Below are positions 8,614-17,171 of a DNA stretch of 44,011 nt, piece by piece. Position numbers and translations under genes: made by a program. This DNA is from a virus: IMG/VR virus record IMGVR_UViG_3300012936_000037, positions 1 to 44,011 of that record. One strand, written 5' to 3'. The notes under the pieces are model-generated. The model saw only the letters and a program-made list of their open reading frames with translations. It had not been told where the DNA came from and did not search any database. Every line of letters begins with the position of its first letter. Position 1 is the stretch's first letter.

Positions 8614-9611
8614 TCGAAAGAGTTGAACTAGAAATAAGTAGTGATTGTAATGCACGTTGTCCTGGATGTGCAAGAACACAAAGTATAGATTTAGTAAAGC
8701 CTACTAATCTTACACTAAAACAAATACAAACATGGTTCCCCAATCCATCAGGAATAAAATTTAAGTTCTGCGGTGTACTAGGAGATCCTATTGTAAATCC
8801 TGAATGTATGGAAATTACAAAGTATTTGGTTGACAATGGTGCTAAGATTCAATATAGTACAAACGGAGGACGCAATAGTGTTGACTGGTGGAGAGAACTA
8901 GGAACGCTAGGCATTGACGTACATTTCTGTGTTGACGGCACAGAAACTAATCATATATATCGTGTAAACACAAACTATAAAATTATTAAGCGTAACATGC
9001 AAGCCTACAGTGAAGCTGGTGGTAAAGCCACATGGATATACATTGTGTTTGATCATAATGAACACGAACTAGAACAAGCAAAACAACTTGCAGAACAAAT
9101 GGGATTTGATTTTGCTACTAGAACAGGAATGCGTAATAGCTTCCATAACTGGGTAGCGAAAATTGGAAAGAAAAATAACAAAGTTGAAAAAGTAATTCGA
9201 ACAACAGGTGCAAAACAACACAGTAAAATAGAAGTTGTTAAAAAGCTAGATAAGTTTATACAAGATGAAAACAAAAGTCAAGAGCAAATACAAAAAATTG
9301 TAAGCAGTATAAATTGCAAATACTATCACGGATCAGAAATATTCATAGGTGCAGACAGTACACTATGGCCCTGTTGTTTTTTATACGACAGCGAGTTTAA
9401 CAACAGAGATGGTATTAGAGAAAAATATAGTGCATACCCCGACAATTGGAATGATCTAAACACATATACAATAGAGCAAATACTAAGCACAGATTATTAT
9501 CAAAAGTCATTAAGAGATAGTTGGGATCCTAATCATAATTTACATATCTCACGTTGTATCAGAACTTGTGCTGAAAATCGTTCATATCAAAATGAAATTA
9601 AATACTCTTAA
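8610..9611 (+). CDS. radical SAM protein, subfamily A
   Basis: 333 residues, starting on an ATGA overlap with the previous radical-SAM gene. Motif C13-x3-C17-x2-C20 (CNARCPGC) follows a VELEIS strand. It shares with its neighbour the blocks CGVLGDP, FCVDGTETNHIYRVN and FDHNEHELEQA, then INCKY, LWPCC and RCIRTC for an auxiliary Fe-S cluster. The two adjacent copies are clearly paralogues but differ in the region that would shape the substrate pocket. The 3' end overlaps the convergent minus-strand radical-SAM gene by 14 bases. Confidence 0.8.
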   Translation: MIERVELEISSDCNARCPGCARTQSIDLVKPTNLTLKQIQTWFPNPSGIKFKFCGVLGDPIVNPECMEITKYLVDNGAKIQYSTNGGRNSVDWWRELGTLGIDVHFCVDGTETNHIYRVNTNYKIIKRNMQAYSEAGGKATWIYIVFDHNEHELEQAKQLAEQMGFDFATRTGMRNSFHNWVAKIGKKNNKVEKVIRTTGAKQHSKIEVVKKLDKFIQDENKSQEQIQKIVSSINCKYYHGSEIFIGADSTLWPCCFLYDSEFNNRDGIREKYSAYPDNWNDLNTYTIEQILSTDYYQKSLRDSWDPNHNLHISRCIRTCAENRSYQNEIKYS

Positions 9612-10878
9612 TAAAATCTACTACTTGTGGATTTAAAATATTTTCGTAGCTTTGGTTACGTATTTTATCAAATGTTGTAGTATCCATTAACAGTCTTTGT
9701 CTACGTTGATTAAGATATTCTGGATCATGTTCAGCTTCTAAGCACCATCTAAGATAGTCTCGCAATCTTGTTATATGTGTAACTGTATGTTTATTAGATT
9801 CCTCTAATGCAACTTCTATATTTTTATGTGCTATATCTAACAGTTCTTTACTAGCCCATTTTACATCTAAACAACTATCAGCAGGATGTGGATCTACTAT
9901 GCAGTTAAAATGTATAGGATGAACAGTATCCATATTATGGTGATGTATCCAATCAATTAAGTTTCTTATATTCAATATATTATATATTGTAAGCACACTA
10001 CAAAACATTAGATTCAATCTACCTTCTTCCATTTTATCGCATAATCGTTCTATGTTTTGTTCTAGCTTGCGCCAATTAAATGGATAGCGTATATATTCAT
10101 AAGTTTTATGTGTACCGTCTATACTCACAGTAATTGTATTTTCTTTGAATTTTTTAATTGCATTTATAAATTTATCATTGAACTTTGTACCATTTGTAGT
10201 TATATTAAGTAATACATCCTGAGGACGTTCAATATTGTCTACTATCTTCCAAAATGTTTTACTAGTAGTTGGTTCTCCTCCTGTAAACTTTAGTTCTTCA
10301 AGATGAGTATTGCAAAGTTCAACCAATTGTTTTTGGTTAGTGTCGTCTGGAGAATTAAAACTCATAACACCATTGGGATCTTTATCTTCTCTTTTACCAA
10401 CAGCAGGTAATACATATTCTGGCATAGTTAAATTAGCCTTCTTTATAAGTGTAACATCTTTCCTTAGGCTGTTGCTACAAGCGGGTGTACACATTCTACA
10501 TCTTAGATTACAATTTTCATCTAACATAGTATCAAACTTTTTAAGTTTAGGTTTACGAATAGCCTCTTCGAGTTTGAGTATTTCTACAGTTCTCGGACTT
10601 GATCCAGTCTTACTTTCTAATCTCCAACAATAATCACAAGCCGCATTTTTAACACCGTTTAACAAATCTCTTCTAAGTTTACTAAATTGCTCACTGTGAA
10701 ATATATCTAATAGACTTGAACCGTTGTCTATTAAATCTTTTACATACATAGGATCTGCATCGTCTGCTCTGCCGTTTTTCATATTACAACAAGGAGTTAT
10801 TCTGTCAGCAAGCCCTTTTCGCCACCTTTTAACTGCTAAAGAGTCAAACGGATAGGAGCAGTAAGTTTCATGGATCAT
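9598..10878 (-). CDS. twitch-type radical SAM protein (only minus-strand gene of the left cluster)
   Basis: 426 residues. The radical-SAM motif C123-x3-C127-x2-C130 (CNLRCRMC) lies unusually far from the N-terminus. Ahead of it are C7, C30-C31 and C81-x2-C84, arranged like an N-terminally placed twitch/SPASM cluster site. After the motif come FTGGEPT (SAM-binding GGEP) and TVSIDGT. The same layout is in the divergent gene at 10920, so the two form a divergent paralogue pair. A TATAAATA octamer ends exactly 5 bases before the ATG and no Shine-Dalgarno sequence is visible. Substrate unknown. Confidence 0.78.
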   Translation of the reverse strand: MIHETYCSYPFDSLAVKRWRKGLADRITPCCNMKNGRADDADPMYVKDLIDNGSSLLDIFHSEQFSKLRRDLLNGVKNAACDYCWRLESKTGSSPRTVEILKLEEAIRKPKLKKFDTMLDENCNLRCRMCTPACSNSLRKDVTLIKKANLTMPEYVLPAVGKREDKDPNGVMSFNSPDDTNQKQLVELCNTHLEELKFTGGEPTTSKTFWKIVDNIERPQDVLLNITTNGTKFNDKFINAIKKFKENTITVSIDGTHKTYEYIRYPFNWRKLEQNIERLCDKMEEGRLNLMFCSVLTIYNILNIRNLIDWIHHHNMDTVHPIHFNCIVDPHPADSCLDVKWASKELLDIAHKNIEVALEESNKHTVTHITRLRDYLRWCLEAEHDPEYLNQRRQRLLMDTTTFDKIRNQSYENILNPQVVDFIKSI

Positions 10879-10883
10879 AACAT

Positions 10884-10891
10884 TATTTATA
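10884..10891 (-). promoter_or_regulatory. T4-type late promoter-like octamer TATAAATA
   Basis: Read on the minus strand, TATAAATA is a perfect T4 late consensus. It ends 5 bases before the ATG of the radical-SAM gene at 10878, so a T4-type start site would fall at or next to the start codon and give an almost leaderless message. Chance occurrence in AT-rich DNA is possible. Confidence 0.4.
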
Positions 10892-10906
10892 ATGGTATAT
10901 AATGAA

Positions 10907-10914
10907 AATAAATA
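10907..10914 (+). promoter_or_regulatory. T4-type late promoter-like octamer AATAAATA
   Basis: AATAAATA ends 5 bases before ATG 10920 of the plus-strand radical-SAM gene. This is exactly the geometry of the minus-strand copy at 10884-10891. No ribosome-binding site precedes either ATG. The pair would form a compact divergent late promoter in the 41 bases between the two start codons. Confidence 0.4.
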
Positions 10915-10919
10915 GTAAC

Positions 10920-12320
10920 ATGAGCAATCCTCCTAGTGATACATTTTGTCTATTACCTTGGGTACACCTAAGTACAAGACCTGACGGCAGTATGCGTGTA
11001 TGCTGTACTGCAAATGCCAGTGCAGTTGGTGCTACAAATGATAAAGAACACGGCGGGCAAGTAGGAATACTTAAAACAGATGACGGTAAACCAAATAATT
11101 TAAATGTAAGTGACTTTGAAACAGCATGGAATAGTACATATATGAAAAATGTAAGAATACAAATGCTAAACGGAGAGAAACCTCCTAGCTGTTTAAAATG
11201 CTACAAAGAAGAAGCTTCAGGACATCGTAGTAAACGTATGTGGGAAACAGATTATTGGAGTAAGCGTGTAGATCTTGACAAGATAATAAGTGAAACAAAA
11301 GCTGACGGAGAAGTTCCACCTAACTTAGCATATATTGATTTACGTTTTGGAACAAAGTGTCAACTTGCATGTGTTATGTGTAGTCCACACGATAGTAGTG
11401 GGTGGATAAAAGATTATAAAAAAATATTTCCAAATGTAAAAAATGAATCTTTAAAAGAAACTATGCAGTGGCAAGATAAAGGTAGTACTAACGGAAGTAG
11501 TTATAATTGGCATAAACAAAATCCTATATTCTGGAAACAGTTTTATGAACAAATGCCTAGTATGCAACAAATTTATTTTGCAGGCGGCGAAAGTCTTATT
11601 ATTGAGGAACACTATGAAATACTTGAACATGCAATTAAAATGGGCTATGCAAAAGACTTAGAACTACGTTATAACTCAAATGGTGTAGAGTGGCGAGATG
11701 ATTTATTTGAGTTATGGAGTCATTTTAAAGTTGTGAGATTTCATTATAGTGTTGATAGCATAGGAGATATGAATAGTTATATACGTTATCCAAGTGAATG
11801 GAAGCGTACAGAAGAAGTATTTCATATACTAGATAAAGAAACTACAAACAATGTTGAAATAACAGTTGCTTGTGCCGTACAAGCACTAAATGTTTATTAT
11901 ATTCCAGATTTTATTAAATGGAAAGTACAACAAAACTTTCATAAAGTCAATATGTGGCCATTTGGTGCAGGAATGATTAATTATCATTTTGTTTATTGGC
12001 CCGGACATTTAAATGTTAAAGTTTTACCCAAATGGTTTAAAGAAGAATGTAGACGTAAATATGAGGAGTTTTATCCATGGATGGAAGAAAATTGGCAGTT
12101 GTGTATTCCATCATGGCATAAAGATAAAGTTGATTATAATACTTGGAGATACACTGATTACGGAATGAAAAGACTAGACGGTATGTTAACCTTTATGGAA
12201 AGCGAAGACTGGAGTAGGCGTTTGCCGGAAATGAAAGAGTTCCTAGCATTGTGTGATAAACAACGTGGCATGGCTTTTGCAGATACGTTTCCCGAAATGA
12301 AAGATATTTTTAATGAATGA
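10920..12320 (+). CDS. twitch-type radical SAM protein
   Basis: 466 residues from ATG 10920; an in-frame ATG at 10902 would overlap the promoter-like octamer, so the downstream start is preferred. Cysteines C10, C28-C29 and C91-x2-C94 sit ahead of the radical-SAM motif C147-x3-C151-x2-C154 (CQLACVMC). This is the same N-terminal auxiliary-cluster layout as in the divergent gene at 9598. FAGGESL replaces the usual GGEP. VDSIGDMNSYIRYPSEW matches the VDG-type block of its partner (SIDGTHKTYEYIRYPFNW). The C-terminal ~150 residues are rich in Trp and aromatic residues. It overlaps the next gene by 8 bases. Substrate unknown. Confidence 0.78.
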   Translation: MSNPPSDTFCLLPWVHLSTRPDGSMRVCCTANASAVGATNDKEHGGQVGILKTDDGKPNNLNVSDFETAWNSTYMKNVRIQMLNGEKPPSCLKCYKEEASGHRSKRMWETDYWSKRVDLDKIISETKADGEVPPNLAYIDLRFGTKCQLACVMCSPHDSSGWIKDYKKIFPNVKNESLKETMQWQDKGSTNGSSYNWHKQNPIFWKQFYEQMPSMQQIYFAGGESLIIEEHYEILEHAIKMGYAKDLELRYNSNGVEWRDDLFELWSHFKVVRFHYSVDSIGDMNSYIRYPSEWKRTEEVFHILDKETTNNVEITVACAVQALNVYYIPDFIKWKVQQNFHKVNMWPFGAGMINYHFVYWPGHLNVKVLPKWFKEECRRKYEEFYPWMEENWQLCIPSWHKDKVDYNTWRYTDYGMKRLDGMLTFMESEDWSRRLPEMKEFLALCDKQRGMAFADTFPEMKDIFNE

Positions 12321-13155
12321 TAGTTTAAACAATCTATCTTATACAAATTTTAATGTAAACAAAGATGTATTACATGTAATAGATAACGAGTATTTTCCAT
12401 TTGATCCTACATTAAAAAATATTGGTGTAAACTTGTCGGGCGGTGCTGACAGTGCATGTGGCACAGCATTATTATGTAAGTTAATCGACGAACTTGGATG
12501 CGATACAAAAATTACAGTAATTACACATAATAGATGTTGGAATACTAGACCATGGCAACAACCAGTAAGTTTAGATGTGTACAATAAACTTGTTACTATG
12601 TTTCCAAACACTATTATTAGAAGAATTGAAAACTTTATTCCTCCAGAACTTGAACATGGTGCTATAGGTAATATTGATCAATTAGGTGCTCCAGGAGATT
12701 CAATTTGTGTACAAAGTTTTAATAATTATGCAATGTATAATTATAATTTAGATACTACATATGGTTTTACAACTAGTAATCCACAAGATGAAAATTTCAG
12801 TCATGACCGTGAATTAGATAATCGTCATTGGACAAAGGAAAAACTTTTATCTTTAACTTACTGTCCTCAAACTGATTGTGCAGAGCATTTAACACCTTTT
12901 CGTTTATTAGATAAAAGATTTGTTATAAAACAATACTACAATAATAATTGGACTGAACTACTCGATATAACCAGGAGTTGCGAACAAGAACATCAACCAA
13001 TAGAGAAAAGTTGGAGGTATGGTTTTCCTCCTTTAGAAAATTATATACACGGAACTACACCATTGGTTACTTGTTGTGACTTAGTAGATGACTTGTCAGA
13101 AGGTTGTTTCTGGTGTGCTGAACGTGATTGGGCTATTAAAAATGTGGACAAGTGA
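12313..13155 (+). CDS. PP-loop ATPase with cysteine tail, paralogue of 6334-7008
   Basis: 280 residues. The PP-loop SGGADS is at 42-47 after the strand NIGVNL, marking an ATP-pyrophosphatase that adenylates its substrate. The tail holds a CC pair and GCFWCAERDW, echoing CEDCWFCRERQW of the shorter paralogue at 6334. An extra ~30 residues sit between the first tail Cys and the rest, so the metal site may differ. It overlaps the radical-SAM genes on both sides (8 and 14 bases). Known relatives include QueC and tRNA-thiolation enzymes; the actual substrate is unknown. Confidence 0.62.
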   Translation: MNDSLNNLSYTNFNVNKDVLHVIDNEYFPFDPTLKNIGVNLSGGADSACGTALLCKLIDELGCDTKITVITHNRCWNTRPWQQPVSLDVYNKLVTMFPNTIIRRIENFIPPELEHGAIGNIDQLGAPGDSICVQSFNNYAMYNYNLDTTYGFTTSNPQDENFSHDRELDNRHWTKEKLLSLTYCPQTDCAEHLTPFRLLDKRFVIKQYYNNNWTELLDITRSCEQEHQPIEKSWRYGFPPLENYIHGTTPLVTCCDLVDDLSEGCFWCAERDWAIKNVDK

Positions 13156-14083
13156 TACATTAGAATGGATTGATATTGAACTTACAAGTTTTTGTAACAT
13201 ACGTTGCAAAGGGTGTTTTCGTGTGATATCTGATCATGCTGATAATATACTAAACAAAACTTATTTAGATATAGAAATAATTAAAGAAAAGTTTCAAAAA
13301 GAAATGTTTCCTAATATTAAAATTATTAATTTTTGTGGAAGTGTAGACGAACCTTGCAGTCATCCTCAGTTTTTTGATATTATAAAACATTTTTCTACGT
13401 GGGATTGTCATATTAATATTGCTACAAATGGAAGTTTGCGAACTACTAAATGGTGGACAGAACTAGCAGGTATACTTCCTAATAGTCATAAAGTTGTATG
13501 GGGAATAGATGGTAGCGATGAGTTATCAGAAGTATACAGAGAAGGTTCCAACTTTAATAAAGTAGAACAAAATTATAGAGCATTCATTGCGGCAGGCGGT
13601 AAAGCAAACTGGCAGTTTATTGTTTTTGAACACAATGAACATCAACTTGAACAAGCAAAACAAAAAGCCGTAGACGAAGGGTTTGCAAAATTTCAAACTA
13701 TAATAAGTCACAGAAAAGATACTGGTGGTGTTAAACATAAAAAAGTTGAAAAAGAAGAAAATCCAAGCATTAGTTGTAAGTACGCTAATCAAAAAAGAAT
13801 ATTTATAAATCATATGGGTAATGTTATTCCTTGTTGTCACTTAAATGCAAAGATGCTAGAGTATCCTGTTAGCGGAAATAAACATGATAGGTTTGAGGAT
13901 ATTCTAATAGAGCAAGACTATATAAATGATATTAATCTTAAAAACGTTAGTATAGATCAAGCTATCAATGGAAAAGTATGGACTGATATTAAAGACAGTT
14001 GGAATAGTGAATTTAGAATACCTAGATGTGAACAAGTTTGTAAACAAAACAAAAGAGATGTGCTTATCAAGGAAGAATTATAA
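13142..14083 (+). CDS. radical SAM protein, subfamily A
   Basis: 313 residues from ATG 13142; a start at 13088 would add 18 residues overlapping the PP-loop gene without family support. Motif C18-x3-C22-x2-C25 (CNIRCKGC) follows WIDIELTS. The family blocks CGSVDEP, WGIDGSDELSEVYR, GKANWQF and FEHNEHQLEQA are present. The C-terminal auxiliary-cluster cysteines are in ISCKY, VIPCCH and RCEQVC. It ends in a TAATG junction with the next radical-SAM gene. The CGNxGDP block is changed to CGSVDEP here, so the substrate may differ. Confidence 0.78.
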   Translation: MWTSDTLEWIDIELTSFCNIRCKGCFRVISDHADNILNKTYLDIEIIKEKFQKEMFPNIKIINFCGSVDEPCSHPQFFDIIKHFSTWDCHINIATNGSLRTTKWWTELAGILPNSHKVVWGIDGSDELSEVYREGSNFNKVEQNYRAFIAAGGKANWQFIVFEHNEHQLEQAKQKAVDEGFAKFQTIISHRKDTGGVKHKKVEKEENPSISCKYANQKRIFINHMGNVIPCCHLNAKMLEYPVSGNKHDRFEDILIEQDYINDINLKNVSIDQAINGKVWTDIKDSWNSEFRIPRCEQVCKQNKRDVLIKEEL

Positions 14084-15363
14084 TGGGACAGTTTGATACA
14101 CTTAATTTGTTTGATAATAAAGATGGGCCACTAGTAGTAACTTGGGATACTGGCAGAAGGTGTAATTACGATTGCACTTATTGTCCTTCGCATAGACATG
14201 ATAACTTTAGCCCACATGCTAGTTTACAAGAACTACAAGGCGTTGGTAAATTCTTATTTGACTATAGTGAATTAATTTGCAAATATAAAACTAAAAGTCA
14301 ATTGAACGTGAGTTTTACAGGCGGAGAACCTACAGTTAATCCTAAGTTTATTGAGTTTGGTCAATGGTTACGTGAATTGTATAATAAAGAATATAAAGAT
14401 AAATTTGAGTTACAACTAGGATTAACTACTAATGGTGCCTTTGGTGAAAAAATGGCACGTAGTCTATTAGAAGTATATGATAACTGTACAATTAGCTATC
14501 ACGTAGAAGCACATAAAAATTTAAAAAAACAAGTTATTAGAAACATGTATTTTCTTAAAGAAAATAAGTATCCTATGAAAATTAATGTAATGTTTCATGC
14601 ACAGTATTTTGACGAGTGTATTGATCTATGTAGACAACTCTCAGAAGATGATATAGCATTTGTTCCTCGTATGATTGGTGATGAGTCGGGTGATACAAAC
14701 GCACATATTTACACAGAACCACAACTACAGTGGATGAAAGATTATTGGAAAAATACTGATAAAGAAATAAAAAATTTAACAGTAGAAGACTATAGACATA
14801 AAGAAAACATTTATGCAAAGAAAGATGACGTAAAAAATAAAACAGCAGAAGTACAAAAAACTGTAGATAAGTTTGAACCTACTAAAAAAGAAGTTGCTGT
14901 TAAAGTTAACGAAAAGAATCAAGTTATAGATAAAGATCCAAAAAATAAATCTGAAACTGTAGGTAGACCTTGCTGTGGAGGAAGAGTAATGGAAACTAGT
15001 ACTAATAATGGATGTTGGACAAAAACAAAGTTCTTAGATTATCAAAAATTTCAAAATTGGAGTTGTAGTGTAAATTGGTTTTTCTTACATATAGAACAAC
15101 AAACTGATCAAATATTTCATCATCAAACTTGCCAAGCTCGCTTTGATGGAACTAGAGGAGCGATTGGTAGTATTACTGAAAGTGATAAAATTTTAGATTG
15201 GTTAAGAGATAAATTAGAAACTAAAACAATGCCAATAATACAATGTCCGTTAGGTCCTAATAAGTTATGTGGCTGTGGATTGTGTACGCCAAAAAGTATT
15301 GAACTTGATCAACTTAAAAATATATTGCCAAGACATTTAAATGATATGGAGATATTTGTATGA
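14083..15363 (+). CDS. radical SAM protein with Cys-rich C-terminus and Lys-rich insert (subfamily B)
   Basis: 426 residues, TAATG start. Motif C27-x3-C31-x2-C34 (CNYDCTYC) follows TWDTGRR, and FTGGEPT is the SAM-binding GGEP. Subfamily B also includes 16050 and 23652 (GRxCNYxCxYC followed by a His/Asp-rich turn such as SHRHDNFS). About residues 246-295 are a Lys/Val/Glu-rich, probably disordered insert. Many cysteines follow (RPCCGG, GCW, WSCS, TCQARFDG), ending in QCPLGPNKLCGCGLC, which could bind one or two extra Fe-S clusters. It is coupled by ATGA to the SDR-like gene. Confidence 0.75.
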   Translation: MGQFDTLNLFDNKDGPLVVTWDTGRRCNYDCTYCPSHRHDNFSPHASLQELQGVGKFLFDYSELICKYKTKSQLNVSFTGGEPTVNPKFIEFGQWLRELYNKEYKDKFELQLGLTTNGAFGEKMARSLLEVYDNCTISYHVEAHKNLKKQVIRNMYFLKENKYPMKINVMFHAQYFDECIDLCRQLSEDDIAFVPRMIGDESGDTNAHIYTEPQLQWMKDYWKNTDKEIKNLTVEDYRHKENIYAKKDDVKNKTAEVQKTVDKFEPTKKEVAVKVNEKNQVIDKDPKNKSETVGRPCCGGRVMETSTNNGCWTKTKFLDYQKFQNWSCSVNWFFLHIEQQTDQIFHHQTCQARFDGTRGAIGSITESDKILDWLRDKLETKTMPIIQCPLGPNKLCGCGLCTPKSIELDQLKNILPRHLNDMEIFV

Positions 15364-15905
15364 TTATAACAGGTAATCCAACTAAAGGTTTAGCACAATC
15401 GTTGTATAAATTATATCCAGATGCAGTATATTGTAGTAGAGAAAGTGGATATGAATTAACTAGTAATAAAGGAATGGACGAGTTTGCACAACTAGCGTCT
15501 CAACATGATATTATTGTTATTAATAGCGCACTATGGCGCTTTCATCAAACTGTCCTACTGGATCTAGTATATAAGGCATGTAGAACCGCCAATAATGACG
15601 CACATATTGTGTGTATAGGCAGTACTATTGATAGAACTAAGAAAGGAAATTCGTGGTTGTATAGTGCAGAGAAAAAAGCTCTCAGAGATTACTGTAATAG
15701 TTTAGCACTAGTTGGTGTATGGGATAGTGGCCCTAAAATTAACTTAATAAGTTTTGGAACACTCAGCAACAATCAAGAAAAACATCCTAATAGAACATGT
15801 ATGGATATAGATGAAGCGGCACAATATATTAAATGGTTGATTGAACAACCAGAGCATGTTAATATAAATGAAATAAGTATAGACCCTATGCAAGGAGCAA
15901 AATAA
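15360..15905 (+). CDS. short-chain dehydrogenase/reductase-like protein
   Basis: 181 residues, shorter than a typical SDR (~250). The N-terminus ITGNPTKGLAQSL (3-15) resembles the SDR nucleotide-binding TGxxxGxG, with the last Gly replaced. INSA (55-58) stands in for the NNAG strand end. S88 and Y101-x3-K105 (YSAEK) give a full Ser-Tyr-Lys catalytic set. The usual substrate-binding C-terminal part is short. Oxidation or reduction of a sugar or alcohol in the tailoring pathway is a reasonable inference. ATGA start overlap; a new small gene follows 2 bases after the stop. Confidence 0.6.
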   Translation: MIITGNPTKGLAQSLYKLYPDAVYCSRESGYELTSNKGMDEFAQLASQHDIIVINSALWRFHQTVLLDLVYKACRTANNDAHIVCIGSTIDRTKKGNSWLYSAEKKALRDYCNSLALVGVWDSGPKINLISFGTLSNNQEKHPNRTCMDIDEAAQYIKWLIEQPEHVNINEISIDPMQGAK

Positions 15906-15907
15906 CT

Positions 15908-16066
15908 ATGGCTGATTATCATGTCTGGAGTCTCAAAAAATTATTTGAATCAGAACTAGAAGAAGTTCAAAAAATGTACATGGATGCACTTGATCCTGAA
16001 GATAAAACAATGTACGAACAAGTTATTAAGTATTTGGAGAAACGATTAAGTGGCGAAATCCAATGA
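15908..16066 (+). CDS. small hypothetical protein (52 aa)
   Basis: An ATG at 15908 opens a 52-codon frame that fills the gap between the SDR-like gene and the next radical-SAM gene. The product is acidic and helical (ESELEEVQKMYMDALDPEDK), with a basic end (LEKRLSG), and has no known motif. It overlaps the GTG start at 16050 by 17 bases, and its GGAG at 16036-16039 serves as the ribosome site of that gene. An upstream GGAG lies about 12 bases before its own start (AAGGAGCAAAATAACT ATG). Confidence 0.5.
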   Translation: MADYHVWSLKKLFESELEEVQKMYMDALDPEDKTMYEQVIKYLEKRLSGEIQ

Positions 16067-17171
16067 AGATTTAAAATGGAGTAATTATGACTTTACGAAA
16101 ATACCGTTCAACGACCTGGTTTCAGTCGGACAACGTACTCTTCTCTATAGAGATTTGTTTACTGTTAGTTGGCTTCTTGGTCGGTTTTGCAATTATCGTT
16201 GCAGTTATTGCTGGCCCTACGCCAGATCAGATAGAAAAGACCATAGACCTACCGAACTATGTCTTAAAACTATTGATGAAATAAAAAGGCAGGCACGACA
16301 CAATGGATTTAATAGTTTTCATTTCAGCTTATCTGGCGGTGAGCCTACTTTTCACCCTGGCTATCTGGAAATCCTCGCACATCTTGCTGATGATGTCCCT
16401 AATACCAATTATACTTCTAGCCATATGACCTCAAATTGTAGCAGACCTATTAAATGGTTTGAACAATATGTAGAAGCAGTAAAGCCGTTTCATAGAGCAA
16501 GTATAACAGCAAGTTTACATACAGAGCATTTAGATACAAAAGAGAAAATGCAGGAGTTTGCTGATAAACTTATTCTTTGTCAAACATATGATGTACAAAT
16601 TACTATTAATATGGTTATGGTTCCGGAATGGTTTGAGAAGGATTGGGAAAACGCTCTCTTTTTTCACGAGCAAGGAATTAATGTTACTCTTAAGCCTCAA
16701 TCCGATCCTACAGCAAGTAGAGTCGTAGACGGCTATACAGAAGAAATGTTACAAAAATTATGGAACGGGATGCCACAGTTGGGATATACAGAAACAAAAA
16801 GAATATGGCACGATAGACCAAAACCCGAATTTCAAATACCAATAAATACAGTTGGTAACGATGATAGATCAGTGCCGCACTACATGGCTGTGGAGTTTGA
16901 GGATAAGTACGGTAAAAAGTGGTACATGGACCAAGCAGAACGTTTTAATGCTTTTAACTTTAATAAGTTTGAAGGTTGGAGTTGTAATGCTGGTTATCAA
17001 GGTATTATTATCAGAGAGCCGGATGGTAGTATAAAACGTAGTTATAGTTGCTATGATGCACCATTGGGAAATATAGAAACCGGATTTAAACTTTTTGATA
17101 GTGCTATGCCTTGTATAAGTCCAAGTTGTGTGAGCAGTGCTGATAGTAAAATACCTAAAAGGAAAGTTTAA
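16050..17171 (+). CDS. radical SAM protein, subfamily B
   Basis: 373 residues from GTG 16050, with GGAG 10 bases upstream. Motif C47-x3-C51-x2-C54 (CNYRCSYC) follows SWLLGRF, and LSGGEPTF is the SAM-binding motif. Closest in layout to 14083 and 23652. The C-terminus has WSCNAGYQG, SYSCYDAP and PCISPSC, candidate auxiliary-cluster ligands. Other frames across its 5' end are open by chance only. It ends in a TAATG junction with the B12-type radical-SAM gene. Confidence 0.76.
   Translation: MAKSNEDLKWSNYDFTKIPFNDLVSVGQRTLLYRDLFTVSWLLGRFCNYRCSYCWPYARSDRKDHRPTELCLKTIDEIKRQARHNGFNSFHFSLSGGEPTFHPGYLEILAHLADDVPNTNYTSSHMTSNCSRPIKWFEQYVEAVKPFHRASITASLHTEHLDTKEKMQEFADKLILCQTYDVQITINMVMVPEWFEKDWENALFFHEQGINVTLKPQSDPTASRVVDGYTEEMLQKLWNGMPQLGYTETKRIWHDRPKPEFQIPINTVGNDDRSVPHYMAVEFEDKYGKKWYMDQAERFNAFNFNKFEGWSCNAGYQGIIIREPDGSIKRSYSCYDAPLGNIETGFKLFDSAMPCISPSCVSSADSKIPKRKV

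Noticed and set aside
16087-16284. Open frame overlapping the start of the radical-SAM gene at 16050.
   Set aside because: It lies inside a well-supported CDS in another frame and has no family match; treated as a shadow.
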